From Rhodospirillales bacterium (GTDB taxonomy: Bacteria > Pseudomonadota > Alphaproteobacteria > Rhodospirillales > Shumkoniaceae): 45,781 nucleotides of DNA. Shown piece after piece: positions 9,168 through 19,032 of this stretch. The stretch lies in assembly GCA_014859895.1 (NCBI GenBank), contig JACZKS010000042.1, forward strand, positions 1 to 45,781. The letters run 5' to 3'. Both the position numbers and the translations under genes were made by a program. Under the pieces are notes generated by a model that worked only from the letters and a program-made list of their open reading frames with translations, made no database searches and had not been told where the DNA came from. How positions within the stretch are numbered: position 1 is the first letter of the stretch; every line of letters starts with the position of its first letter.

Positions 9168-10487
9168 CTAGTTCTGTTCTTTCTCGAACTTGCGCAGAAG
9201 CTCGTTGCCGCGCTTCACCGCATTGTCCAGACCTTCCTTCGCCGTCTTCTTGGCGGTGAAGATGTTCTCCAGTTCCTCGTACATGGCGTCGCGCGCCTGC
9301 GGCAGATAACCGAACCGCAAGCCCTTGGAATTGGCGGTCGGCGCCTTGCCGCCCAGTTCGAGGATCGGGATGTCACGTCCCGGGTAGTCGTTGTAGAACT
9401 TGACCGATTTCATCATGTCGTAGGCCGCCGTGGTGATCGGCACGTAGCCGGTATAGGCATGCCAGTAGGCCTGCACCATGGGCAGCGACAGGAAGCGCAT
9501 GAATTCGGCCACCCCCTTGTACTCTGCCGGCTTGTGGCCGGCCATCACCCACAGGCTGTTGCCGCCGATGATGGTGTTCTGCGGGGCGCCCTGGACGTCG
9601 GGCCAATAGGGCAGCGTGCTGACGCCGAATTCGAACTTGGCGCCCGCCTTGAAGCTGGCGTAGCCGGCCGAGGATTCGGTGTACATCGGGCACTCGCCGC
9701 TGACGAACTTGGCATTGCCCAGGTTGTCGCGGCCGCCGTAGACGAAGACCTTGTCCTTCTGCCAGTCGGCCAACTGCTGGATGTGCTTGACCTGCGCCGG
9801 ACCGTTGAAGGTGTACTCGGCATTGAAGCCGGCGAAGCCATTTTCCTGGGTGCCGAACGGCACGTTATGCCAAGCGCTGAAGTTTTCCAGGTGAATCCAG
9901 GTGATCCATGCCGTGCTGAAGCCGCAGGTGTAGCCGGCGGCGACCAGCTTCTTGCCGGCCTCGCCGACCTCGGGCCACGTCTTGGGTGGTGCATTGGGAT
10001 CGAGTCCCGCCTTCTTGAAGGCATCCTTATTAAACCACAGGACGGGCGTCGAGGAGGCGAAGGGCATCGACAGCATCTTACCGTCGGTCGTCGAGTAGTA
10101 GCCCTTCACGGCCGGCAGATAGGCCTCGGGATCGAAGGGAACCTTGGCGTCCGCCATCAACTGGTAGATCGGCACGACGGCGCCCTTGGCCCCCATCATG
10201 AGCGCGGTACCGACCTCGTACACCTGCAGAATGTGGGGAGCCTTGCCGGCCCGGAAGGCGGCGACGCCGGCCGTCATCGTCTCGGGGTAGCTGCCCTTGT
10301 AGATGGCGGACACCTTGTAGTCGCTCTGCGAGCGGTTGAAGTTATCGGCAATCTCGTTGACGCGCTCGCCGAGCGCGCCGCCGTGCGCGTGCCACCATTG
10401 GATCTCGGTGACGGCGCCCGCGCTACTGGCGGTGCCGACGACCAATGCCGCCGCGGCGGCGCACATCGCGGATTGTTTGAAGTTCAT
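9168..10487 (-). CDS. ugpB: Glycerol-3-phosphate-binding periplasmic protein UgpB
   Basis: Periplasmic solute-binding protein of 439 residues (E. coli UgpB has 438). The signal peptide MNFKQSAMCAAAAALVVG is cleaved near SAGA. The mature protein starts VTEIQWWHAHGGALGERVNE, a UgpB hallmark. Later segments SSTPVLWFNKDAFKKAGLDP and WITWIHLENFSAWHN fit the same family. The ATG at 10487 has GGAGG about 6 bases upstream, a better start than the upstream in-frame ATG at 10511. It delivers glycerol-3-phosphate to UgpAE. Confidence 0.96.
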   Translation of the reverse strand: MNFKQSAMCAAAAALVVGTASSAGAVTEIQWWHAHGGALGERVNEIADNFNRSQSDYKVSAIYKGSYPETMTAGVAAFRAGKAPHILQVYEVGTALMMGAKGAVVPIYQLMADAKVPFDPEAYLPAVKGYYSTTDGKMLSMPFASSTPVLWFNKDAFKKAGLDPNAPPKTWPEVGEAGKKLVAAGYTCGFSTAWITWIHLENFSAWHNVPFGTQENGFAGFNAEYTFNGPAQVKHIQQLADWQKDKVFVYGGRDNLGNAKFVSGECPMYTESSAGYASFKAGAKFEFGVSTLPYWPDVQGAPQNTIIGGNSLWVMAGHKPAEYKGVAEFMRFLSLPMVQAYWHAYTGYVPITTAAYDMMKSVKFYNDYPGRDIPILELGGKAPTANSKGLRFGYLPQARDAMYEELENIFTAKKTAKEGLDNAVKRGNELLRKFEKEQN

Positions 10488-10689
10488 AAGCCTCCTCCGT
10501 TGCTGTCTCACCTTGGGTCGTGCCGTGTGGCCGACCCTTCCGGCCGGGGCCCCCTCAGAGCCCCTCTTTAGAAACGCTTGGGAAACGTCATTGAACGAAA
10601 CGCACTGTCCTCCTTCCGGGAACGGCTTCGAAAAGAACGACGATTGGGCTTTTAGCGGGTTCCCATGATACTCCGATGACAGGAAGATT
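10488..10689 (-). promoter_or_regulatory. glpK-ugpB gap with possible GlpR half-site
   Basis: The 202 bases between glpK and ugpB are long enough for a separate ugp promoter. TCGAAAA at 10628-10634 equals one half of the operator-like palindromes seen at 12283 and 16512, but the opposite half is poorly conserved. No complete operator is visible. Confidence 0.3.
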
Positions 10690-12198
<1,509 letters not shown>

Positions 12199-12282
12199 GG
12201 CTCCCAGCTCCCCTGTCGTTATGTTTTTTGCTCCCTTGAACCCGATGATGTTGCCCTACCGATTGGGAGTCAAGGTCGATAT

Positions 12283-12296
12283 TTTCGAAATCGAAA
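12283..12296. promoter_or_regulatory. Putative GlpR operator in glpK-glpR divergent promoter
   Basis: Perfect inverted repeat TTTCGA-AA-TCGAAA, inside the wider sequence ATTTTCGAAATCGAAAGT (12281-12298). It lies midway between the glpK and glpR starts. A close relative occurs at 16512-16529 between the two G3P dehydrogenase operons. A repressor site with autoregulation of glpR is inferred from position and symmetry. Confidence 0.6.
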
Positions 12297-12431
12297 GTTG
12301 CCGGTATGCGGCGAAGAATATTATTCCTTTGCCTTTCCAGTCGATTAGAGAGAAACATAAGCGCCGGGTTGATGCCGGCCCCAGTTCGAAAGCGAACCTG
12401 CCTTCGCCGCAGTTGAGAGAGAAATCGACCC

Positions 12432-13208
12432 ATGCCGAAACCAACTCCCCGGCAAAGCGAGATCGTCGAACTCGTGCAGCGCCATGGCTACGTCAGCGTC
12501 GATACTCTGGCGCAGCGCTTCGGCGTCACCCCGCAAACCGTGCGGCGCGACATCAACCTCTTAAGCGACATGGCGCTCGTTCAGCGCCACCACGGCGGGG
12601 CCGGCGTGCTGTCCAGCGTGGAAAACGTCGCCTATTCCACCCGCCAAGTGCTGTGCCAGGAGGAAAAGCGGCGAATCGCCCGCCTGCTCGTCTCGCACAT
12701 TCCCGACCATGCCTCGCTGTTCATCAACATCGGCACCACCACCGAGGAGGTGGCCAAGGCGCTGCTCGGCCACCGGGGCCTGCGCATCATCACTAACAAC
12801 CTCAACGTCGCCACCATCCTGTGCTCCAGCCCCGAGTTCGAGGTGGTGGTGGCCGGCGGCACCGTGCGCAGCCGCGACCGAGGCATCATCGGCGAGGCGA
12901 CCATCGACCTGATCACCCAGTTCAAGGTGGATTTCGGCATCATCGGCATCAGCGGCATCGATTCCGAGGGAATCCTCCTCGATTTCGACTACCGCGAGGT
13001 GCGCGTCGCCAAGGCCATCGTCGAGAATTCGAGGCGTGTCTATCTCGCCGCCGACCATACCAAGTTCGGGCGCAACGCCATGGTCAGGATGGGCAACATC
13101 GAGCAAATCACCGCGCTGTTCACCGACCAGACTCCGCCGGCACCGATCCGCAAGCTGCTGGACGACCACGGGGTGGCCCTGTTCGTGGCCGACCCGCCCA
13201 CATTATAA
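12432..13208 (+). CDS. glpR: Glycerol-3-phosphate regulon repressor (DeoR family)
   Basis: Transcription repressor of 258 residues. The N-terminal DeoR winged helix is at about 7-60, with the recognition helix in VDTLAQRFGVTPQTVRRDI. A sugar-phosphate-sensing DeoRC domain follows (FINIGTTTEEVAKALL, TNNLNVATILCSSPEFEVVVAGG, IIGISGIDSEGILLDFDYREV, AADHTKFGRNAMVRMG), all typical of GlpR. Its position between glpK and the G3P oxidoreductases fits. The stop codon TAA overlaps the first two bases of a 92-bp inverted-repeat element. The length is close to E. coli GlpR (252), so that element has not truncated the protein. Confidence 0.94.
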   Translation: MPKPTPRQSEIVELVQRHGYVSVDTLAQRFGVTPQTVRRDINLLSDMALVQRHHGGAGVLSSVENVAYSTRQVLCQEEKRRIARLLVSHIPDHASLFINIGTTTEEVAKALLGHRGLRIITNNLNVATILCSSPEFEVVVAGGTVRSRDRGIIGEATIDLITQFKVDFGIIGISGIDSEGILLDFDYREVRVAKAIVENSRRVYLAADHTKFGRNAMVRMGNIEQITALFTDQTPPAPIRKLLDDHGVALFVADPPTL

Positions 13209-13298
13209 TTTCGGGGACAGTATATTTAATTGCGCTGCCGACAAGGGCATAGCTGTCGTTGGGACGCAGCAGCAATTAAATATACTGTCCCCGAAATT
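13207..13298. repeat. 92-bp palindromic element (REP/MITE-like)
   Basis: Perfect 27-base terminal inverted repeats at 13207-13233 and 13272-13298 contain the core GGGGACAGTATATTTAATT. The interior keeps partly pairing arms (GCTGC/GCAGC, CGACA/TGTCG), so the whole element folds as one long hairpin. Its TTCGGGGACAGTAT-type ends resemble repeats I associate with REP-associated tyrosine transposases in other proteobacteria; this is recollection, not a search. It sits exactly between the stop codons of convergent glpR and the DUF1667 gene and could double as a bidirectional terminator. CCCGAAATT is directly repeated at 13290-13298 and 13301-13309. Confidence 0.8.
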
Positions 13299-13307
13299 TA
13301 CCCGAAA

Positions 13308-13679
13308 TTAGGAGAGATCGCGCGTCGCCACCACGTCGGCGCCGCTGCCGGCGATGTCGGCCAGCACGACGTCACCCATGCGCACGGGCGCCGAGACCTT
13401 GAGCGTGCGCAGCAAGCGGCAGACTTCGGTAACCTGCCCCTTGGGAACCGGCTGGCTGGTCTTGACCGGCAGGCGGGCCAGGGCGGCGCCTTCGATGCCG
13501 ACGGTCGTCGTCACCATGCGCCGGGGATCGGTGTGCTCCTGGCGGCCATAGCGCTCGCCCTTCTTGCACGACCAGCCGCGCACCTCGACGATGGTGTCGC
13601 GCGCGTCCTCCTCGACTTCCAGGCGGCAGCCGAGCGGGCAGCCGATACACAGATAATGGGAAATCCTGTCATCTGTCAT
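13308..13679 (-). CDS. DUF1667 Fe-S/zinc-cysteine protein, third subunit of G3P-type oxidoreductase
   Basis: Small protein of 123 residues with cysteines C11, C14, C18 and C38 ([16 protein letters not shown], then GWSCKKG), the DUF1667 pattern thought to bind a metal or Fe-S centre. Members of this family lie next to GlpA-like and GlpB-like flavoproteins in many bacteria, for example the Thermotoga glp cluster, and are taken to be a subunit of that enzyme. It is the last gene of the three-gene set, 17 bases after the GlpB-like gene. GGGGAA lies 6 bases before its ATG. The precise biochemical role is unknown. Confidence 0.85.
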   Translation of the reverse strand: MTDDRISHYLCIGCPLGCRLEVEEDARDTIVEVRGWSCKKGERYGRQEHTDPRRMVTTTVGIEGAALARLPVKTSQPVPKGQVTEVCRLLRTLKVSAPVRMGDVVLADIAGSGADVVATRDLS

Positions 13680-13696
13680 CCAAGCTTCCCCATCGG

Positions 13697-14959
13697 CTAA
13701 CGCGCCACCACGTCGACGGAAAGGGCGTCGCCGTGGAAGTTTTCAAGGAACTTCGGCTGCACGGTCAAGGTCACCATCTCGGCCGGAAAAACGTAGGAGA
13801 GCTTCTTTTCCAGCACCGTGCCGAAGCGGATCGAGCATTTCTCCATCGGCCGGCGCACCCGAAGATAGATGGTATGCGGCCGTTCGCTGGAAATGGTGTG
13901 GGGCACGCAGTAGGCGACATTCTCGCCGGGCGACAAGCGGATGTTGTCGGTGGGCGGCCGGTTGCCGGTGACGTAAAGGCCGGCGTTGCGGCCGGCCAGC
14001 AGCGACTCCTGGCTGACGAAATCGACCAGGTCGTGGATGTGCACCACGTTGCCGCCGGCGAACACCCCGTCCATGGTGGTTTCCATGCCGCTGCTGACGA
14101 TGGGGCCGTTGGTCACCGGATCGAGGCGCACGCCCAACTGGCGCGACAGCTCGTTCTCGGGGATCAGGCCGATGGAAAGCAGCAGCGTGTCGCAATCGAT
14201 ATCCCAGGCCTTCCCGGGAATTGGCCGCATCTGGGCGTCGACCGGCGCCACCGTCACTTTCTCGACGCGCTCGCGGCCATGGATCTCGGCCACCGTGTGC
14301 GACAGGTAAAGCGGAATATCGAAATCGTGCAGGCACTGCACGATGTTGCGGCTCAGGCCGTTGGCGTGCGGCATGATCTCGAAGACGCCCGCCACCTCGA
14401 TGCCTTCCAGCGTCAGGCGGCGGGCCATGATCAGGCCGATGTCGCCGGACCCCAGGATGACCGCCCGGCGCCCCGGCAGGTAGCCGTGCAGATTCACCAC
14501 CTTCTGGGCGAAGCCCGCCGTCATCACGCCGGCCGGCCGGGTGCCCGGGATGCGCACGGCGCCGCGCGTGCGTTCGCGCGCCCCCATGGCCAGCACCACC
14601 GCGTTGGCCTCGATCACGCGGATGCCCTCGCGCCCGGTCATCAGCTTAAGCCGCCTGTCGCGGTCGATGTCGGCGACGAAGGTGTCGGTCAGGACGTCGA
14701 TTTCCTTTTCCAGCACCTGTTCCAGGTAGCGCTGGGCGTACTCGGGGCCGGTCAACTCCTCCTTGAAGTGATGGAGTCCGAAGCCGGCGTGGATGCACTG
14801 CCAGAGGATGCCACCGGCCTCGCGCTCGCGATCGACGACGAGGATGCGCTGCGCCCCCTGCTCGCGCGCCCCCAGGGCCGCCGCCAGTCCGGCCGGGCCG
14901 CCACCGGCCACCACCACGTCGTAGCGCCCCTTGAGCTGCGTCGCCTGGCCGGTGATCAT
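13697..14959 (-). CDS. GlpB-like FAD/NAD(P)-binding oxidoreductase subunit
   Basis: Flavoprotein of 420 residues. The N-terminal dinucleotide-binding motif is [21 protein letters not shown] at 16-36. A second nucleotide-binding fold is at [17 protein letters not shown], and a C-terminal FAD-contact segment at [18 protein letters not shown]. It belongs to the pyridine-nucleotide-disulfide-oxidoreductase-like group found next to GlpA-like proteins and DUF1667. It probably passes electrons from the GlpA-like subunit onward. The ATG at 14959 overlaps the stop of the upstream gene by 4 bases (ATGA), indicating translational coupling, with GGAGA about 6 bases before it. The open frame further upstream is inside the GlpA-like gene. 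Confidence 0.88.
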   Translation of the reverse strand: MITGQATQLKGRYDVVVAGGGPAGLAAALGAREQGAQRILVVDREREAGGILWQCIHAGFGLHHFKEELTGPEYAQRYLEQVLEKEIDVLTDTFVADIDRDRRLKLMTGREGIRVIEANAVVLAMGARERTRGAVRIPGTRPAGVMTAGFAQKVVNLHGYLPGRRAVILGSGDIGLIMARRLTLEGIEVAGVFEIMPHANGLSRNIVQCLHDFDIPLYLSHTVAEIHGRERVEKVTVAPVDAQMRPIPGKAWDIDCDTLLLSIGLIPENELSRQLGVRLDPVTNGPIVSSGMETTMDGVFAGGNVVHIHDLVDFVSQESLLAGRNAGLYVTGNRPPTDNIRLSPGENVAYCVPHTISSERPHTIYLRVRRPMEKCSIRFGTVLEKKLSYVFPAEMVTLTVQPKFLENFHGDALSVDVVAR

Positions 14960-16392
14960 GGTTTCTCTCCGTCTTCGCGCCGGCGGATGACCCAGGAACC
15001 GCCACCCCGCTTGGTGATCTCGGTGATCGGCACGCCGCGCTCGCGGGCCAGGAGTTCCATGCACCGCCACGAGCAGAAGCCACCCTGGCAGCGTCCCATG
15101 CCGGCCCGCGTGCGGAACTTGATGCCGTCCAATGTATGTGCCCCACGGTGGATGGCGTCGACCGTCTCGCGCTCGCTGATATGTTCGCAGCGGCAGACGA
15201 TGCGCCCGTAGCGCGGATCGTCACCGGCGAGGCGCACCTGTTCGTCGAGCGGCAAGGTGGCGAAACGGACGTGCGGGGGCACAGCCGGGACGAAATCATC
15301 CCTGGCCACCATGTCCATCCCTTCGTCGGCCAGGATCTCGGCCACCATCTCGGCGATGGCGGGTGCGGCGGTCAGGCCCGGCGACTGGATGCCGGCGACG
15401 TTGATGAAGCCCTTGGCGGCGGTTGGCCCGATAATGAAATCCTCGCCCTCGGCGGCTGCCCGGAGGCCCGCGAACTCGGCGATGCAGTCGCGCTCGCTGA
15501 TGCCCGGCACTACACGGCGCACGCTCTCGAACACCTCGTCGGAGCCGGGAAGCGTGGTGGTGATGTCGCTGCGATCCTCGGTCTCGTGCGCGGTAGGGCC
15601 GACCATCAGCGTGCCGTCGAAGGTGGGGATGACCAGAATGCCCTTGGAGGTGGCGGTCGGCAGCGGGAAGATGATGCGCTTGACGAATCCCCGCAGCCGC
15701 TTGTCCAGCAGGTACTCCTCGCCCTTGCGCGGGTGGATGCGGAAGGTGCCGACGCCGGCCATCGCGGCCACCTTGTCGGCGAAGATGCCGGCGGCGTTGA
15801 CGACGAAACGGCTGGCAACGTCGGGACCGGTGCCCTTGACCGTCCAGCCGTCCTCGCCTCTGGACAGCACCTCGACCCGATAGTCGACGGCCACATGAAC
15901 GCCGTTGGCCCGCGCGCTTTCAATCAGGGTGAAGCAGGCCTCGTAAGGATTGACCACGCCGGCCGTCGGCGCGTGCAGCGCAGCGATGATGTCGTGCGAC
16001 AGGTTCGGCTCCTCGCGGCGCAGCCGGGCCGGCTCCCATATTTCAAGGCCGGAGACGCCCTTGGCCCGGCCGCTGGTCAGCAGCCGCTCCAAGGTGGCGC
16101 GCTCCTCGGGCGTGAAGGCCACCGTCAGCTCGCCGATTCGTTCGAATCCGAATCCCAGGGCGGCGCATAGCGAATCCCATTTCTGGTTGCCGGCCCACTC
16201 CAGGCGGCCCTTCAGGGTGTCGGTCGCGCTGTGGTGGCCGGCGTGGATGATGCCGCTGTTCGACTTGCTGGTCCCGAAGCCGACCTCGCATTCCTTCTCC
16301 AGCAGAATGACGCCGAGGCGGTAACGCGCCAGTTCGCGGGCGATGGCGCATCCGATGACCCCGCCCCCGATGATCGTTACGTCGTAGTTCAT
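14956..16392 (-). CDS. GlpA-like FAD-dependent glycerol-3-phosphate dehydrogenase with [2Fe-2S] BFD domain
   Basis: Protein of 478 residues with two parts. The DAO-type FAD domain runs over about residues 1-365 ([20 protein letters not shown], then [14 protein letters not shown]). A C-terminal bacterioferredoxin-type Fe-S domain carries C400, C402, C435 and C440 (VCRCEHISE and [10 protein letters not shown]). This matches the GlpA-like/type-II G3P oxidoreductase group rather than GlpD. It heads the operon GlpA-like, GlpB-like, DUF1667 and is divergent from glpD across 190 bases with an operator-like palindrome. Oxidation of glycerol-3-phosphate to dihydroxyacetone phosphate is the most likely reaction given the neighbours; another 2-hydroxyacid substrate is possible. 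Confidence 0.88.
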   Translation of the reverse strand: MNYDVTIIGGGVIGCAIARELARYRLGVILLEKECEVGFGTSKSNSGIIHAGHHSATDTLKGRLEWAGNQKWDSLCAALGFGFERIGELTVAFTPEERATLERLLTSGRAKGVSGLEIWEPARLRREEPNLSHDIIAALHAPTAGVVNPYEACFTLIESARANGVHVAVDYRVEVLSRGEDGWTVKGTGPDVASRFVVNAAGIFADKVAAMAGVGTFRIHPRKGEEYLLDKRLRGFVKRIIFPLPTATSKGILVIPTFDGTLMVGPTAHETEDRSDITTTLPGSDEVFESVRRVVPGISERDCIAEFAGLRAAAEGEDFIIGPTAAKGFINVAGIQSPGLTAAPAIAEMVAEILADEGMDMVARDDFVPAVPPHVRFATLPLDEQVRLAGDDPRYGRIVCRCEHISERETVDAIHRGAHTLDGIKFRTRAGMGRCQGGFCSWRCMELLARERGVPITEITKRGGGSWVIRRREDGEKP

Positions 16393-16471
16393 GGCTCCGG
16401 TTCCGCCCCGCCTCGTTGCCGCCGCCCTGATCGACCGGCTTTCCCCCGCCGATTCCGGCGCGCCGGCGCCG

Positions 16472-16500
16472 TTCGCAAACGGGAGTTGGAGATTTGCGAA
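16472..16500. promoter_or_regulatory. Inverted repeat in GlpA-like/glpD divergent promoter
   Basis: TTCGCAAA at 16472-16479 and TTTGCGAA at 16493-16500 are perfect 8-base arms separated by 13 bases. The repeat lies 11 bases from the putative GlpR operator. It may be a second regulator site or a promoter hairpin; the binding protein is unknown. Confidence 0.4.
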
Positions 16501-16511
16501 AACGATCATAT

Positions 16512-16529
16512 ATTTTCTATTACGAAAAT
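16512..16529. promoter_or_regulatory. Putative GlpR operator before glpD and GlpA-like operon
   Basis: ATTTTCTATTACGAAAAT shares the outer ATTTTC and CGAAA positions of the glpK/glpR site at 12281-12298 and is an imperfect palindrome. It lies 54 bases upstream of the glpD ATG, within the only promoter region shared by the two G3P dehydrogenase units. Confidence 0.55.
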
Positions 16530-16582
16530 TCCAGAACCACCTGTACGTCGTTTTGGGGCCCTCCGATCGAGCAATCACGATC

Positions 16583-18160
16583 ATGCAAGACAATCAGGTA
16601 TTCGACCTTCTGGTCATCGGCGGCGGCATCAACGGCGCCGGCATCGCCTGCGACGCCGCGGGTCGCGGGCTTTCGGTCCTGCTTTGCGAACAGGGCGACC
16701 TCGCCGGCGCCACCTCGTCGGCCAGCAGCAAGCTGATCCACGGCGGCCTGCGCTATCTGGAGTACGGCGAGTTCCGCCTGGTCCGTGAGGCGCTGTTGGA
16801 ACGCGAGGTGCTGCTGGCCAAGGCGCCGCACATCATCTGGCCGCTGCGTTTCGTGCTGCCGCACCAGATGACGGCTCGGCCCGCCTGGCTGATCCGCACC
16901 GGGTTGTTCATTTACGACTACCTGGGGCGCAACCAGCAACTCCCCGATTCGGAAGGCATCGACCTGCACAGCCATCCGGCCGGCGAGCCCTTGAAGAACA
17001 CCATCCGCAAGGGTTTCGTCTATTCCGACTGTTGGACCGACGATGCCCGCCTGGTGGTGTTGAACGCCATGGCGGCGGCGGAAAAGGGAGCGAGGATTCG
17101 CACCCGCACCCGGGTAGCGGCGGCCCGGCGGGTCGACGGCCTGTGGGAGGCCACCTTGAACGACAGCGAGGACGGCCACGAGGAAACCGTGCGGGCCCGG
17201 CTTGTCGTCAACACGGCGGGGCCTTGGGTGCGCACCGTTCTGGACGATGTCGCCCATATTCCCTCGGCCTCGCGGGTGCGCCTGGTCAAGGGCAGTCATC
17301 TGGTGGTGCCCCGGCTGCATGACGGCGAGCAGGCCTACATCCTGCAGAACGCCGACAAGCGTATCATCTTCGTGCTGCCCTACGAGGGCCAGTTTTCGCT
17401 GATCGGCACCACCGACGTGCCGTTCACCGGCGATCCCGCCGACGTGGCGATGGATGCCGCCGAGGCCGACTACCTGTGCACCGCCGTCAACCGCTACTTC
17501 ACCAAGCCGATCTCGCCCGCCGACGTCGTGTGGTCTTACGCCGGCGTGCGCCCGCTTTACGACGACGCCTCCGACAATCCCTCAGCGGTGACGCGCGAGT
17601 ACGTGCTGGAACTCGACATCGCCGATGGCGGCGCCCCGCTGCTCTCGGTGTTCGGCGGCAAGATCACCACCTACCGCTCGCTGGCCGAAAACGTGATGGA
17701 AAAGATCCGCCGCTTCTTCCCGGCTATGGGTCCGGCCTGGACGTGGTCGGCGCCACTGCCCGGCGGCGACATCCCCGGGGCCAGCTTCACGCACCTGCTC
17801 GACGATCTCTCCCGAACCTATCCGCGCCTCGATCGTCCGTTCCTGACGGCTGTCGCCCGACGCCACGGCACGAGAACCTATCGCGTCCTCGGCGACGCCA
17901 AGAAAGCCTCCGACCTCGGGGCCGATTTTGGAGCCGCGCTTACCGCCCGCGAGATCGACTACCTGGGGACCGAGGAATGGGCGCGTACGCCCAAGGACGT
18001 GCTTTGGCGGCGCACCAAATGCGGCCTGCACATGGACGAGGCGGGACGCCAGGTGGTGGCCGGCTACATGGCGAGCAGCCGGTCGGCGAAATCGGTGAAC
18101 ACGCCGTCCACTCCCCAGGCGAACAATGCGCCGCCCAAGGCGCGGTCGTTCACCGTGTAA
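16583..18160 (+). CDS. glpD: Aerobic glycerol-3-phosphate dehydrogenase
   Basis: Membrane-associated flavoenzyme oxidising glycerol-3-phosphate to dihydroxyacetone phosphate with electrons to quinone. It has 525 residues (E. coli GlpD 501). The FAD motif [21 protein letters not shown] is near the N-terminus, followed by [34 protein letters not shown]-like sequence, [44 protein letters not shown] and the C-terminal [13 protein letters not shown]. The ATG at 16583 gives the standard GlpD N-terminus; the frame is open further upstream only by chance. About the last 32 codons run antisense through the 3' end of ugpQ and read as low-complexity sequence, so the tail is probably non-functional. Confidence 0.95.
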   Translation: MQDNQVFDLLVIGGGINGAGIACDAAGRGLSVLLCEQGDLAGATSSASSKLIHGGLRYLEYGEFRLVREALLEREVLLAKAPHIIWPLRFVLPHQMTARPAWLIRTGLFIYDYLGRNQQLPDSEGIDLHSHPAGEPLKNTIRKGFVYSDCWTDDARLVVLNAMAAAEKGARIRTRTRVAAARRVDGLWEATLNDSEDGHEETVRARLVVNTAGPWVRTVLDDVAHIPSASRVRLVKGSHLVVPRLHDGEQAYILQNADKRIIFVLPYEGQFSLIGTTDVPFTGDPADVAMDAAEADYLCTAVNRYFTKPISPADVVWSYAGVRPLYDDASDNPSAVTREYVLELDIADGGAPLLSVFGGKITTYRSLAENVMEKIRRFFPAMGPAWTWSAPLPGGDIPGASFTHLLDDLSRTYPRLDRPFLTAVARRHGTRTYRVLGDAKKASDLGADFGAALTAREIDYLGTEEWARTPKDVLWRRTKCGLHMDEAGRQVVAGYMASSRSAKSVNTPSTPQANNAPPKARSFTV

Positions 18161-18804
18161 ACCCGGACCGCCAGGCCGGCCTCCTTGAGATCGGCGACGA
18201 GGTCGGCCGTCAGGTGCCGGTGGCTGGTATGGATCGCCCCACAATCGAGGTCCCGCACCCGGTCGCGCCAGTCGGCGGGGATGCGGGAGACCAGGAAGGC
18301 GCGCGGCAGGCCTGGCGCGACCCGGCGGGCGGCCGCCAGCGACACCGCGCTGAAACTGGACAGCAGCGGCGCCGGCAGGCTGTCCGGCCATTCCTCGCGC
18401 AGCAAGGCCGCCACCATGTGGCCGGTTTCCTCCTCGCGCCCCGGACACGGCTTGATCTCGACGTTGGCTCCCAGCCCCAGGCGGGCCAACTCGGCGATGG
18501 TTTCCGAAAGCGTCGGCACCGGCTCGCCGTGGAAGGCCCCGCCGAACCAGCTTCCGGCATCCAGTCGGCGGATCGTCTCCCAATCGGTTGCCGCCACCTT
18601 GCCATGGCCGTCGGTGGTGCGGTCCAGATCGTCGTCGTGGAAAAGGATGGCGTGGTTGTCCCCGGTCAGCTTGGCGTCGAACTCCACCCACCGGCCACCC
18701 AGTTCGGCGGCCTTGCGCATGGCGGCAAGGGTGTTTTCCGGGGCGTAGCCGCTGGCCCCCCGGTGACAGATGATCCTGGGAACGCGATGGTCCTGGAGCG
18801 TCAT
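18064..18804 (-). CDS. ugpQ: Glycerophosphodiester phosphodiesterase
   Basis: Cytoplasmic GDPD-family enzyme of 246 residues with no signal peptide. It hydrolyses glycerophosphodiesters to an alcohol and glycerol-3-phosphate. It has the catalytic start ICHRGASGYAPENTLAAM, the metal-site segment EFDAKLTGDNHAILFHDDDLDRTT, VEIKPCPG and the closing [13 protein letters not shown]. The length and lack of export signal match UgpQ rather than periplasmic GlpQ. It is convergent with glpD, sharing 97 bases at the 3' ends. GAGG lies about 6 bases before the ATG. It completes the Ugp pathway although it is separated from ugpBAEC. Confidence 0.94.
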   Translation of the reverse strand: MTLQDHRVPRIICHRGASGYAPENTLAAMRKAAELGGRWVEFDAKLTGDNHAILFHDDDLDRTTDGHGKVAATDWETIRRLDAGSWFGGAFHGEPVPTLSETIAELARLGLGANVEIKPCPGREEETGHMVAALLREEWPDSLPAPLLSSFSAVSLAAARRVAPGLPRAFLVSRIPADWRDRVRDLDCGAIHTSHRHLTADLVADLKEAGLAVRVYTVNDRALGGALFAWGVDGVFTDFADRLLAM

Positions 18805-19032
18805 TTTCGCCTCATCCCTTCAAGGCCGGACGTGACCGGAGCGCCATCATCCGTCGTCGCGAAGGGCGGCGCAAGCCGGGCCGACACGACGTCTTTCAAT
18901 CGTCATAATTGCATATTGGGCCCAAACCCTTCATCATTCGGCTTTCCACCACTGACTTTGGAAATGTTTGGTTGCTTCAATTCGGGGAACTACGGTACGC
19001 CCGACCGACCGCGGATCCGCGGCTGAGATGAG

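Noticed and set aside
16391-16582. A longer GlpD starting at 16391
   Set aside because: The frame would cover the divergent promoter and operator, and the residues before [15 protein letters not shown] are unlike GlpD.
18916-18925. TTGGGCCCAA palindrome between ugpQ and rpfC as an operator
   Set aside because: A short GC-rich palindrome with no second copy seen; too likely by chance.
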